Shown here in pieces: positions 39,801 to 51,900 of a DNA stretch of 64,000 nt. Made by a program: the position numbers and the translations under genes. Below the pieces are notes generated by a model that saw only the letters and a list, made by a program, of their open reading frames with translations, ran no database searches and was not told where the DNA came from. How positions within the stretch are numbered: the stretch's first letter is position 1; each line of letters begins with the position of its first letter. Origin of the DNA: Climacteris rufus (taxonomy: Eukaryota; Chordata; Aves; Passeriformes; Climacteridae); the NCBI GenBank assembly GCA_013398175.1, contig VZRZ01001924.1, positions 124,001 through 188,000 of the forward strand, read 5' to 3'.

Positions 39801-41689
39801 ATATGACAGGTTTTTCTTGAGATCTCCATTTCATACTCTGCAGCTTTTTTACGTAAGTACTCTATATTCATTGAAGTCAAACGAACTGCTCTTAAAAAGT
39901 AATGTGATCCTATTAGCTCTTTCCAATTTTAACATCAGTCCTCTTAAAAATAAGACCCTTTATAAAAGCAATTAGAAGTAATCTTGCATTAGTAATAGTA
40001 TTGCTAGAATTATATACTGCTTTACATATTTTCTGAGAAGTATAATAGTGTATCCAGAGCCAGGAATTCAAGTTCTAAAGAGAACAAAAATATCAGCAAC
40101 TCATATTGGAGGTCAGTATTTTTTGATTTAGCATTAACAGGTTATTATTCCAGTAAAAAGTAATAAATAATATTGGAAAATTGAAGAGAAACATTGATTT
40201 TAATCTTTAAATAAGGTCTAATTGTGCAGTTTCCTTGATCCAGTTTGAAAAATATATTAATTAAAATTTTCCCTGTGCCAGTTCTAAAGCATTTGAGATT
40301 CATGTTAAAATTTTCAATTTTCGGAATTTGTTTTACATTGTGTTCCAGTCCTGCCCATGATAAATTCAATATGAAGTTATCTATCACCATTCTTCATTAA
40401 ATAATTGTTATCACTTCAAATTTGGAAAATTGTGCTTTTCATCCTGCCGTTTCCCCTTCAAGTCCTTTGGAAACCACTGAGAGTAACTTTGCAGTTTCTT
40501 GAAGGATGTACTAAAATATTGCAGAAAAGATATAAAACATTTACAAGAAGAAGAACTGGAAAAACTCCTTTCAGGCAGGGTATTAAACTGTGTTCACTTT
40601 TTTGTCTAAATGAAGTAGACACAATGGATTTGCTTGAATACTGGACTGAGAAATGGTGCTCCACTGCCTGGGACCACCAGATGCAAAAGGCAATGCTGAC
40701 ACTCAGGCTTCAACTGGGAACTGGAACAGATCTAGGGATGCTCTTCAAGAACACTAAGTTTGAACAGTGAGACAGATTCTTAAATTTTTAAAGACGTGGC
40801 ACAATGATTGACTGAAGAATAATGTGTCGTGGATAGCACATAGAAAGGGCATGTATTACAGTGATACAAATTGTGTGCAACTGATAGCTTTGAAAACCAA
40901 AACTGAAGGTAAACTGAAAGCCACTGCAATAAGGTTAAATAAAAAACAGAGATGATTGATGTAATAATAGAGCAGCTTCATCTTTTTGGAATGTCAACAT
41001 ATAACAAACACTACACAAATATTAGGGAAACACTAACAGACTGGCAAATGAAATGAGCTCAAAGTATCTGGTGGCACTTCTTGGGGACTTTCTCACTGTC
41101 CATTTCACTTGTGCTGGACCTACCCAGATATCCATCTCTCCTGAAAACAAGTCTTCCTCTTTCAGGAGTGAAGTAGGAGCCTGGTCCTCATATATTTAAA
41201 GCTGGCTGAGACTTTTTAACATTCCTTTAAACATTCACATTGTTGAAAGCAAAATGAATAGTACTTAGGAATGAAGTTTATTTCAGTGCCTCTTAAGCCC
41301 TGGAAACCACACAAAATCTCTTCAGGCCAGGTTCTTCAGTGCTTTATTTTCTTCACTAATACAAAATACTTTTCAAATACTTATATTAAATATTCATCAT
41401 CCTGCTTCTGCATTAATCTACTGCTTGTCTTTCCTGAGAAAACTATACCCTTCAATGTTAATGCTGTGATATATGTCAATCATCCAAGAAGATTTTAATC
41501 AACCAAATGTCATTTACAGCAAAATGTTGCCTGTGCAATAAGACTTTGGTTCATCCTAGTTAATTCCTACATTATTTAATGTATTTGCTAACCCACCCAC
41601 CATTCTCTTTTTTGTCCCTTCTCTGACCTTAGGGTAAATACTTCCTTTTTTGCCAATATTTAGACTTTTTAAAGGGGAAATAGTTCATA
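27847..41689. other. Intergenic, gene desert
   Basis: About 13.8 kb of AT-rich sequence. No coding exon with splice sites and homology, and no recognisable interspersed repeat, was seen. Notable small items are a triple nuclear-receptor half-site array (29250-29273), a 22-bp perfect palindrome (36216-36237), and a pyrimidine-rich stretch at about 34790-34920. A 121-codon plus-strand frame (40405-40770) has no similarity I recognise. The low repeat density could mean conserved regulatory sequence, but this cannot be judged from one genome. Confidence 0.5.
29250..29273 (-). promoter_or_regulatory. Candidate nuclear-receptor response element (three AGGTCA half-sites)
   Basis: TGACCT occurs at 29250-29255, 29260-29265 and 29268-29273. 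On the minus strand this is AGGTCA-n2-AGGTCA-n4-AGGTCA, that is a DR2 next to a DR4. Perfect DR4 elements bind TR/RXR or LXR/RXR, and DR2 elements bind RAR/RXR. There is no experimental or conservation evidence here, and the nearest recognised gene end is about 20 kb away. Confidence 0.35.
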
Positions 41690-42200
41690 CCAGCCTGGTG
41701 GGTTTGTGAACCTGTCTCAATCAATCAGTAAATTGGTGTGAGAGGTGCAGCTCTTTGTGCCATAAGGTTTATGGAATGGTATTCCATGGTCAAGGCAGCT
41801 GACGCTCTGCTGGCAGCACCATCTGCTCAGTGACATATTTATCTCCATGTCACATCTGTCCCTAAGCCTTGACCTTTGATCAGCAGAATTGACAAAAAAG
41901 CCACCTGAGCTCCTGACCCCTTCACCTCCCCATTCCAGATCCTTACAGTAGCCTTTAATCTGTGTAAACTCATTCCCAGAAGTATTATTAACACCCACAT
42001 GGAACATAAGCATGGGGTAGTGTCCAGAGGGCTGTAGAAGTCTGGGCAATATTTCAGTAACACCAAGGATTTGGGTTCCTCAGAGAGAACATGCCTCCCA
42101 CAATGTCAAGTCACATCAACAGATGGGTCCCATTGTCAGGCTCATCACCACTGCCATTGACAAATCTTATAATCTTGTCACAGAAGTGGTGTTACTTGGT
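41690..42200 (-). mobile_element. CR1 LINE ORF1 (esterase-domain) remnant
   Basis: Translating the minus strand gives pieces of the esterase-like C-terminal domain of avian CR1 ORF1p, split between frames. One frame has GHYPMLMFHVGVNN (compare the family pattern YYPLLVFQVG). Another has KGSGAQVAFLSILL (compare KGSGAQVVFSSVLP), and then WCCQQS and DHG follow. Frame changes and stops make it a dead copy. No CR1 3' end is attached, unlike the other copies here, so this is a piece of a longer insertion later broken up. Confidence 0.8.
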
Positions 42201-43599
42201 GTTTCTCATTCAACCTAATCCTTTAAATTCTTAACTTCGTGAGAATTTCACATTCTAACCTCTTTCCCTCCACTTCCATTGCTTTTGTAAAATTAGAACT
42301 TTTCTATTTAGAGGGAAAAAAAAGCGCTCAAAAACATAAATATTGATTGGCAAGAAACCAGTATGTAAATTAAAGTGGAAAAAAAACCCCAACCCAAATA
42401 AAATGAAACCACATAGTTTTTCTCTTCAGAAAAGTCTAGGATTTTTCAAGCATATATGAGTTTGCTAATTCCAGGGATTATTTTACCAATGACAACTAAA
42501 AGTACAGTAGAATAAAAGAATGCAAACTCATCCATCCATAGGGGTAAGAGTTTGAAGAGAATATAAATATCTTTAGTTATAATCTTTCACTTTAGCTAAA
42601 CCTCAGGCTGAATTCCTGAAATACTTCCTGAAATATACTCTTGTAAGAAGTCCAAATTTATGGTGAAATGAACCTATACACATGGAATGCAGTGCTATAG
42701 ACAAAGTCATCCTCCAGAAACATTTTAAGGGAAGACTAATATAATATCAAATCAATCTTTTTGTGACATACTGATTAGCTGTTATGAGATGTTTCCTTCC
42801 TTTCTTTAATTTTAGAACAAGAAAGCAGGTCAGGCTGTAAAAATTCTAGGAAAAATTTCTGAAATTAAGCCAAAACTATAAATATTGTGTAGTGCAAATA
42901 GTGACTCAACACAGGAAAAAAATAAATCACTCATTATTATAAAGCCTTATTTTTTCCTATAATTTTCAGATCTTCTATGGGACACAGACTCACTTTAAAG
43001 GAGATTAAATAAGAAACACAATCAGCTTCAATTCAACATTTTGAAATATTTCTCAAAGCTCACTTATTGAATCATCTGAGAGGAAAGAACAAGGTGTTAA
43101 ATACAGGAAAAAAGAAACTTCATTCAAATCTCTGAAGCACAAAACATCTTCTAATGTATGCAGTGAGGAATGCAATAATATTGCCAGATCATGCCTCTAA
43201 AAATTAATTATGGTGTTATACTTTTTTAAAAAGTAAGCAACCTAACACGTCTATTATGTCCAAACAGGTATTGTTTTTGCCACAAAATAGTCAGTGATCA
43301 GGGGAAAGCAAAAAAATTAGAGTTGATGTATAAAAAAGAAATTGAAATGTTGAGACTATATACATAATATGTATATCTATGTAGACATACATATACATAG
43401 TATGTAGATGTATATATAACAGCATATTTAGTAAATGGAATTTTAAAAAAACATCTTGCAGCTACTAATTGATTTTATCTTAAATGAGTAATGGAGAAGC
43501 ATCACTGTCCAACTCAGGCAAAATTCAAGATATCCAATGACAAAGTTGGGGGGCAGCAGTCAACAAAAAGCAAAAGCAAGCCCCATAGAGAAATAAGGA
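42201..43599. other. Intergenic
   Basis: AT-rich, with an impure TATACA-type simple repeat at about 43360-43420. Nothing else was recognised. Confidence 0.5.
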
Positions 43600-44330
43600 A
43601 CCCATAAAAATGCTTTTTAAAAGAGTGGACTTCCCATGTTATAATTTTGGCTCTTAGGGACAAGGCAGAGCACAGCAGAGAGGCTCAGACAACAGAAATA
43701 TATCCAGGATGTGTAAAAGAAAAGTCAGAAGGGTTGTCTGTCAAAAAGCAAGTAGTAGAGAAATCACTTGATAAAGGGTAGGTGCTTAGGATCTATTTTC
43801 AAAGTCAACAATGATAAGCAAGTTTGGTTTGCTGATCTCAAATCTGGCAGTGCTACTATTAAATTTAAAATGGATTTAAGGGCAGAGGTGACTGTGATTT
43901 GTAAAGAGACTTTACAAGAGATGATCCCTGGAACCAGACGGAGTGGTTATGGATAGTGCTCAGTAGCCCCAGGGACACAGGAGTTGCCTTGTTTAGTGCA
44001 AAGTCTTCCTCAGAGACACAAGGAAGACCCATGTGTTTGACAAACTCTGCACTAAGTGGATTCCAAACACTGAAACCCCTAACTAAATCACAGTCATTGA
44101 GAAGGAGATTAAAAGCAATTGGAAGAAGCTTGGCCTAAATCTGGCAATAATGGCCTAAAATCATGAAACAAGAGACCGTACTTCAAGCCTTTAGCTTATG
44201 CATTTTTGCCACTCTTTCTGCTCATCTGGCTAAAGGACATGGAAACACCAAAGCAGCAGTCATTGCTAAACTGACAGTGTAGTGGCCTTACAGAGCTGAC
44301 ATTAAGTCATTGCTCAGCTAAGCCATAGAT
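43600..44330 (+). mobile_element. Degraded Ty3/gypsy-like retrotransposon (gag zinc knuckle, protease, integrase zinc-binding region)
   Basis: Three short decayed domains lie in element order on the plus strand. (1) At 43637-43678 a CX2CX4HX4C spacing is kept with only the first Cys intact; Y at 2, G at 5 and G at 8 remain, and an in-frame stop is present. It is followed by a second half-knuckle ending NISRMCK. (2) From about 43800 a retropepsin-like core appears, IKFKMDLRAEVTVI, where the catalytic D-T/S-G has become D-L-R (43873-43881). (3) At about 44180-44310 an HLAKGHGNTK…AKLTV-stop-WP…DI pattern resembles the integrase HHCC region. Frames differ between parts and stops interrupt them. 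The reverse transcriptase and RNase H are missing between (2) and (3). The family assignment rests on the AEVTVI and GH-G-TK style and is tentative. Confidence 0.5.
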
Positions 44331-44799
44331 ACATTTCTTAACAGCACAAAAATGTGTTAACTGTAATACAATATTAATAAAAAATACAGTATTCCAAAAT
44401 GTCCAGCCTCACTACAATGCTGCAACTAAAGATTTCCAAACATTGTACAGGCAGGTGTTTTTTTTTATTCCCACGACACATTAGAAACATATTTCACAGA
44501 CTGACGTTAAAGAATTTGCAGAAATGTTCTCTCCAAGTTCTCACTTCATTTTTTATATAGTTCTGTAATTTCCTGATGTCTAGGTAATACATAAAAGAAA
44601 AATAAGGTTCTTTGAATAATATTTTTTTTTCACTCTTCACTTCATTAAAATATTTCTTGTTCCCCTTTAAGTCATTATTAAGAGTTTTCTTTCCACATTG
44701 ACTTACAAAATTATCTTTTCTCAAGCTATGGATCTAGTCATTTAAGGGAAAGTTAAGTGTTCTCCTACTATGGGAAAGTTTACTAGGATAATGATAGCA

Positions 44800-45730
44800 G
44801 CTTGACCGAGACCAGAAGCAGCTCTCTTTGTCGTTCTTTATAGAGTGCTGTCCCATGTCAGTGACACAACTACTGTATTTGAGGGCAGCCTGGCTATACT
44901 CCAAGCAGCCCAGATGCACAGCAAAGAGGTGGGCAGTGAGACCAAAATTCATACCTGTCATCCTTTTATTTTAGTCCTAGCTAGTACCCCAGCCACAGTG
45001 GTACTTTGCACTGAGGTCCCAAAGTTACAGCTCTGCCTCTCCAGATCTCTGGGCTAATGGCAAATCGAGGTCTCTCAGCGAATCTTCCGCAACTAAAGTT
45101 CAATGGCAGAAGGCCTGCATGGATTCCAGAGCGATGCGACTTTTGCCAGCCTTCTTTGTAGCACGTCCACCCTCCCACCTCACGGAGTCTCTTCAGAAAG
45201 ACTGCAGGTGTGTACTGGAGGTGTGAGGGCTCCTCTCTGCCCTTGCTGTGGACACATTCTGATCCAACAGAAGGGGCATCTCCCTGAGACCAGCCTGGCT
45301 CTCTGTGATCTGCTTGCGCCTTCTTTTGTCAGGGTTGCGTTCATGCAACGATTACACCTTCTCCAGCTTGGGTTAGTGGGCACCTCTGTGTTGAGTCTTT
45401 CTTCCCTTCTCACCCTACAGCTCTGCAGTAGGATGAGAGGCTTTTCCACAGCATTTTCACTGAAGGCACTCCCTTCTTTCTACTACCAGGCAGACACCTC
45501 CCATCTTGGGGACACCTGTGGAACAAGCAAAGCCAACTGAGTGCCCAGCACACTCTGCCAGAGCCTCAGCAACCTGACCCACTCACCTCAGCTTAGCTGT
45601 CCTGAGCCCTTGGTGGTCTCCTCAGAAGCCCATACCCTGCTAAGAGTAATTTGCTACCTGACCAAAGGGTATTAACAATTCTGGCAGCTGCAGCTCCTCG
45701 AACCAACAACCCATGGCATATAAAAGAGGG
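44800..45730. other. GC-richer segment of unknown origin
   Basis: A block of distinctly higher GC with scattered CpGs (for example CGATGCGACTTTTGCC near 45133 and GTTGCGTTCATGCAACG near 45334). It has open frames on both strands (plus 45103-45540, minus 45449-45180). The minus-strand frame has paired cysteines (RCNRCM, RCPFC) but matches nothing I can name. A TATAAAA box lies at 45719-45725 on the plus strand. It may be an old repeat such as a CR1 5' region on the minus strand, an LTR, or a regulatory island. Confidence 0.35.
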
Positions 45731-48700
45731 AACACAAATGGGCCATTGCCATTATCAGTTTAATATTGAACAATTAATTGAAAGTTAATATGGTAAAATA
45801 TAATATGAATCATAATTCGCTCAGTTTTGCAAGTTAAGCAACCAGTACAGATTCTCCAGAAATATGGCTGATCAAGTTTGCATTTCTCAAGACTTGAGAG
45901 GTAACTAACATCTGACAAAATAAAAATATATTGGGAAGCTGCAGGTTTCATTTTCTGTTAGCTTTGCATTCCCAGGGGCAGTGTAAGAAGGGTTTAACCA
46001 CAAACCTACTAAGAATAAAATAATATATAAGCTTTTGCTTCAAAAGAACATTTAATATTTTTTTTGTAATTTGACAGGGCCATAACACAACTGAAGTTGC
46101 TTATGCGATGTGGGTTTTTCCCGACACAATTTCCTTGATATTTAAGATGTCACTGTTTGCCTTACTGTTGTTTCACAAGTGATTAATATGAGAGGATGCA
46201 AAATCTCCATTCTTCATTATCTTCAAAACATGAAACGGCAAGGCTCTGAGCAACCCATCATCTGTGACAGAGATGTTTCAGAGATTTAGAGGTTAGTTGA
46301 CATAAGAGAACAAGTCTCCTAGATAAAGTCTGACAACAGTTAATGAAAACACTGTTGAACAGTCGAACACATTGTTCGACTCATAGTTTTTCCCAACAAC
46401 TGCATATAAAATTTTGAAATAAAAATTGTTATTGGTCCACATACTGTGCAAAGTTACTTACAAATATTAAAAAATCACCTACAAAATTAATTTGGGATCA
46501 CCTTAGGATTTTATTAAAGTTTTGCAGATGAATTGGGATCAGTTTTACTCAGTGTGACATATTTGGTTAAATTCAACATAAATTATTGTCTTAATGGCAT
46601 TAATCAAAGCAAATATGAGTGATATTTATCAATTTAAAATGCTTTTGTGTCCTTGCTACAATTTTTTGTGGCTAGTGTGGCTGTTGTGTAAAAACTATAT
46701 TGTGTACATAATAATTAAGCTACAGCTGAAAAATTTTCTTATATATAAAAACAAATATTACTTTGCTTTCAAGGAACCTTTTATTACAATCTGCTCTAAA
46801 TACATTAATATATATTATCTTAATGGATTTCTTTTTTACTGGAAGGGTATCATAAACCTAAATCTTTACAGCAATAAGCAGCAAAGAGAAACATGCTTTC
46901 AGTGTATCAAGTATGACAGAACAGCAATGGAGACAAGTTCCTTTCAACGAAAGTAATGAACAGAGATCCATCATAAAGTAAAACAAAAACCCCCTTCAAG
47001 TTCAGGTTAAAAGACAAGAGAAATTAACACAGTCTTCAGACAAATGAAAAAATACAGGGTTTATTCACTAGTGCATCACTTAGTGTAAATCTACTGTAAA
47101 CTTCTGGTAACTCAGCCAGTGAAGCACTTTCACCAATTAAATGTAATCCTTTGTGAGATATTTCCTTCAAAACATGTAAAATGCATATGGATCTTCTTTG
47201 TTTGCAGCAGTATGATCCAACAAACGCCAAGCAAAAAGAACAGTTGTCCCTAAGTGCTCTGAGAGAGCAATTAGCACTCACCAGATTTTTTCTTTTCTTA
47301 TAAATTCCTGTTTTATGAGCTACAGTCTTAACAGATTTTGGCTTGCAGGCACAGTCACTGGAAGTCTGAAAGATTTATATTTCAAGCAAGTATTGCAGCA
47401 CATCTCAGAAAAGAAATTTAAAATATTCATTTGAATTCTTGCAGATAACTACAAATACTAGAAATTGGATGTTGGCAAACAAGTGAATACATCAGAAGAG
47501 CAGATTCTTTTCGTGCCACCTGTGCTTTTCTGTCCTCAGTCTGCCTCCTCTACCTTTCACTCAAATAAAATGACAGCATGGAAATTCCAGCCTATCACTG
47601 CATCTACTAAAAATCGTGCAGTCTGAACCATTTCAATCAGGCAACATTTTCTAAATAAAATATAAAAATGTGCTAAAAATGTTGACTAATCATTACTAAC
47701 CAGCAAGTCCAGAGTGACTTTTAAACAATGATAATTTTGAACCTATTGCATACATATTAATACTGGACAGCTTGTGCAAAAGACAAGCAAACTGAGAAAA
47801 CAAAGACAGAGGGCAGGTTTGGTTGGTTGGTTGGTTGGTTGGTTTAGTACCGGAAAAAACTTTCATTGTAGTAATTTTTTAATGAAACTGAATCTTCTGA
47901 GTGTATTCTGCCTTTAGGTACAAAAAAAACAAGTTGTACAGCAAAACCCAAACCCAAAATGATGAATACTATTCAATATATACCAAATTTGCTTTATTTC
48001 ATATGTTTTATTTAACCCAGTCACTATGTCCTTTAATCCAATGTTGAATAAAATATTTTTTTGGAAAAAAATATGGAAAAATATGGAAAGAAAAAAATAA
48101 ATGGCTATTCTGAATTACAGTGAACACTTCAACCATTTATTTTGACAACTTACCCATTCACCTGATCAGGTGATGTATCATTCTTATCTGTGTTTACTGA
48201 ACCATAATGGCTAATATCATTGAAATAGTCCAACTTGCAGAGAAATTATGGGTTTTTCTAAATATTTTCCATTTATACAAAAGGAAAACCAAACTCAAAA
48301 ATGTAAGCAGTTATTCTAATGAGATAGAAATTCCAAGAAATTTTGGAGTATTTGATCAAGTTAACAAAAATTAAATGTTTAATAGGCAAGTCAAGCGTTA
48401 TCCAAAGGTGCATCTCCAAACTAAGGATATTGCACCTGAGAATAACAGTGCATCTATGACAACTTAAAACATTTAAATACTTTTATTAAGAGAGATATTT
48501 ATATTTGTTAAAACTACAGTGCACTTTAAAATTGAAAATACTCCACAACTGGTGCATTCGTAGATTTCACTGTGAGTTTCAACCACGAAAACTTTGGGTT
48601 TCAGGATCAGGCCACCAGCATAGATCCAGAAACTTAATTAATTTAAATTAGCATAACAAAAGGATGAACAAATCCTCACTGTGAACTATCCAATTAGAAT

Positions 48701-48979
48701 AGAGAAAGAGCAAGCTCTTATGACTTTTTACTTCCAGTATTGGTTTACAATGTAAATCATTCAAATGACATTTAAATTTATTTTCAGATTATTTTGATGA
48801 CTCTCTGAAGAAAAGAAAATGCTCTAGCCAAGAGAGGATAAAATGGCATGACTTCATATACAATGAAATTTAGATGAAGCAAAGGTATTTGACATGACAC
48901 TAATTTTTCTTAGATGGCTCTATGTCTTCAACTCAAGAAAAACAAAACTCTAAATTCTGTATGGAGGAGACAATGTTGC
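45731..48979. other. Intergenic, downstream of ANOS1
   Basis: AT-rich. It contains overlapping short inverted repeats (46351-46381) and a (GGTT)n array. A 120-codon plus-strand frame (46594-46956) is extremely AT-driven and not called as a gene. Confidence 0.5.
47816..47844 (+). repeat. (GGTT)n microsatellite
   Basis: Six to seven GGTT units. Confidence 0.95.
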
Positions 48980-51900
48980 AATATTTTGATATAGAATAGT
49001 TTATTACATAAACAGTATGTACAAATTCTAAACATGAAAATAGTGAGTAAAAGAAATCAGACTCTATTTACATTTACATTTTTGTACAAAATGTTTTTAC
49101 AAGAAGTGTATTTTTTTCTCTAAATAACAGGACAAACACATAAGACTGATCTTTTTGTATTACATACATAAATAAATATTGACTTAAAATGACTGTTACA
49201 GAAACAAAATTTCTACAGCCAATGTGGGTAACAGAAATACAGTTCTGTTACCTCTACTACAATATAATTAAGGAAAAAGGAAAAATTTTACATATAGAGC
49301 TCTGTTAATTACTTTGTAAATTGTACCTTACCAATATATCAGTAGAGGTAATACAGTTGTTACATTTCATGCCCACAACTGAACAATGAGTTTTGGCATG
49401 CAAACCCATATATAATCATCAACATCTGCAGGTATCCATTTACATTATTTTAAATAAAGGGTTTTCTTAATTATTGAAAACTACATGCAACAGCTTATTA
49501 GTATCATATTCCTGGTTAAAATGCACAAGTTTGCATAACATTATTTTTAGTAACTGATGTTCACAGGTACTGATTAAAAGGGTAGGAATATACTTGGCAC
49601 ATAGTATAAGAAAATGAATTAATAAATAAGTCAATATCACTATGGAATTTACATATACACAAACAAAAATAAATTTTTTTATGGTGTTGTACACAGAATT
49701 TAGAACTGTCTGGTTCCCCCACTTTGCTCTACAAGGCCCTGATTTAAGATAGCATTCAAGCAACTTTAACATCCATGCCTGATCTGAAGCATCACTAAAG
49801 CTCATTTTTAACTGCACAGGTTTACTTCCATCCCACTGACTTCTTTGCACATATGGAAGTTGCCTTTTCTGCCAACCTTCCTGAATCAGGACCTGCTTAT
49901 TTGAAACTCTCCCTGACTCCAGCTGGGAGCATAGAGATGAAAGTATTGTGGAGTAAATTAAAGTATTAAAGTTTCTATACAGTTCTCCTAATACCAAAGG
50001 AAAACTTCTCATTCACATTAGCAATGAGTATTTCTTTGTGTGTGACCATGCCAAATATTAATGTCAATGTCAGCATTGCTACACCATGTCCTTAAGTCTT
50101 TCTGAAGCCACTAAATTGAGGATGTTCAGCACTTAAAAAATCAGACTTCTGATTTATTGTCTGTGTGCTACATTCATAATGAATATTTAAATTCATACAC
50201 ATGGATGATACAGCGTAAGTTCTGTCTTATTTTCTTCTGCTCTGTGAACAAATCAAAAATGGTCAAAAAAAGGTATAACAAGAACAAAACATTTTCTTCT
50301 TAAACAAAAAACCATCAACAAACAAAAAAATCCACTTCACAAAGCAGTTAGCAAAAATAGCATAATCCTATAATTTTCTTTTAAGAAACAAAGATAATTG
50401 CGTCCTGGATTCAACTGACAAATCCATCAGAATCGTACACAGCAAATAATACATTAGTGTAAAGGTGCAGAGTATCTAAAAGCATCCCAGTATCTCTAAT
50501 ATCATCCCAATATTAACTCTGAATTACACAACATCATTAGACAAAATAAATCTTTACCTAGGTGAATTAAGTAGGAAACTGTAACTCTACTGCTGAATTA
50601 AATGTTTAATGTGGCTTAGGCTGGTAAATTAGGACAATACCCTGGATGATTCAGCAAACAAAGCTTTACAACTAGGTACTAAAAACTTCAAATCTGTAGT
50701 GCCAAATTTAAAAAAGAATAACCAGGAAATCACTCATAGTTGGGAATTTAACATCCATGCATGAGTTTTGTTGACTTTGTATTGTTCATTTTCAATTTGG
50801 AGGGTGACTAGAAAGGTAAATTGATAACATCACTTGTAGAAGGAAAAAAATAATTTACATCTTAGTGGACTCTATATAATACTCTTGCTAAACGTATTTC
50901 TACTTTATAAACTTTTGGTTTTGATCAATCTACTTAAAAATGGAAAACCTCTCAATGTTCTTCAAAAGTACTTTGTTACTTTGAACAGATGAATGTTTCA
51001 GAGACAATGGCATCAGCAAACAGTAACCAGAAACAGATTCATCTCTGAAGGATCAGAGTATGATGACTCAGGGCTCCTAACTTTCTGCTTATCTTCAAGC
51101 CAGATTTGGCATCATTGTAACCAAGACCAACATCTATGTTCCATGCTTTACTGTGTTAATACAAATGAAACGTAATTTCATTAACATTAATCAAGTCACT
51201 GTAGATTTGATCCAGCACAACTAGAACAGATTGTGATTGAAAGGTTTGGACAGAATTCTTCAGAGAAGCCTGAGGTAATTATTTTCCCTGATCCTGCTGA
51301 TCCAGCAAACACCACAAAGTTCGCTTCCAGACTCATCTACGCAATCCAAATGTGGAAGTAGTGCTGCACACGAGTCTGATTCAAATGTTGTTTTCAGTGT
51401 AAAGACATACACATGAAACATTACCATTCTGACAAAAATCTCTCAGACTTTGGCCTTCTGACAAAACTGAAAATAAACCTTTATACTACAGATTTCGTGA
51501 AGAAGAGTTCATCTGTTTATCTGCTAATGTATTTTGGAAAATAGACGAAGGAATTAAAAGTACCATAGCCTTTAATACATTTAAAACTATTGTTAAAGGC
51601 CCAAACCATGTAACAATAGAAAATGTCTGGGAAAATTTTTTGTCACTAAGTAAATATCAAAAAAGAAAACAAGCGAAATAGAAAGAGAATGGAAAAGAGC
51701 CCTTTAAAACTGAAGGTAAAAATGTAAAAAATTGGAATCAGCAGGTGGTCAGAAATTAATGTAGTTTCCTTCTCCCCCTGTGGGATTAGTCCACAAGAAA
51801 CAAAAAGCTATAAACTCCAGTATAGACAAACTGAGTATTTAATGAACATTTTACTATGATAAACATAGCTCTGATCCTTGGTTTCAGATAGGTATTTCTT

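Noticed and set aside
40405..40770. 121-codon plus-strand open frame
   Set aside because: No similarity recognised and no convincing exon boundaries; possibly an old retroelement piece but unsupported.
46594..46956. 120-codon plus-strand open frame
   Set aside because: Dominated by Ile/Tyr/Asn/Lys codons typical of random AT-rich sequence.
49467..50012. 181-codon minus-strand open frame as a separate gene
   Set aside because: Lies in the probable ANOS1 3' UTR, with no similarity to a known family; kept only as a finding.
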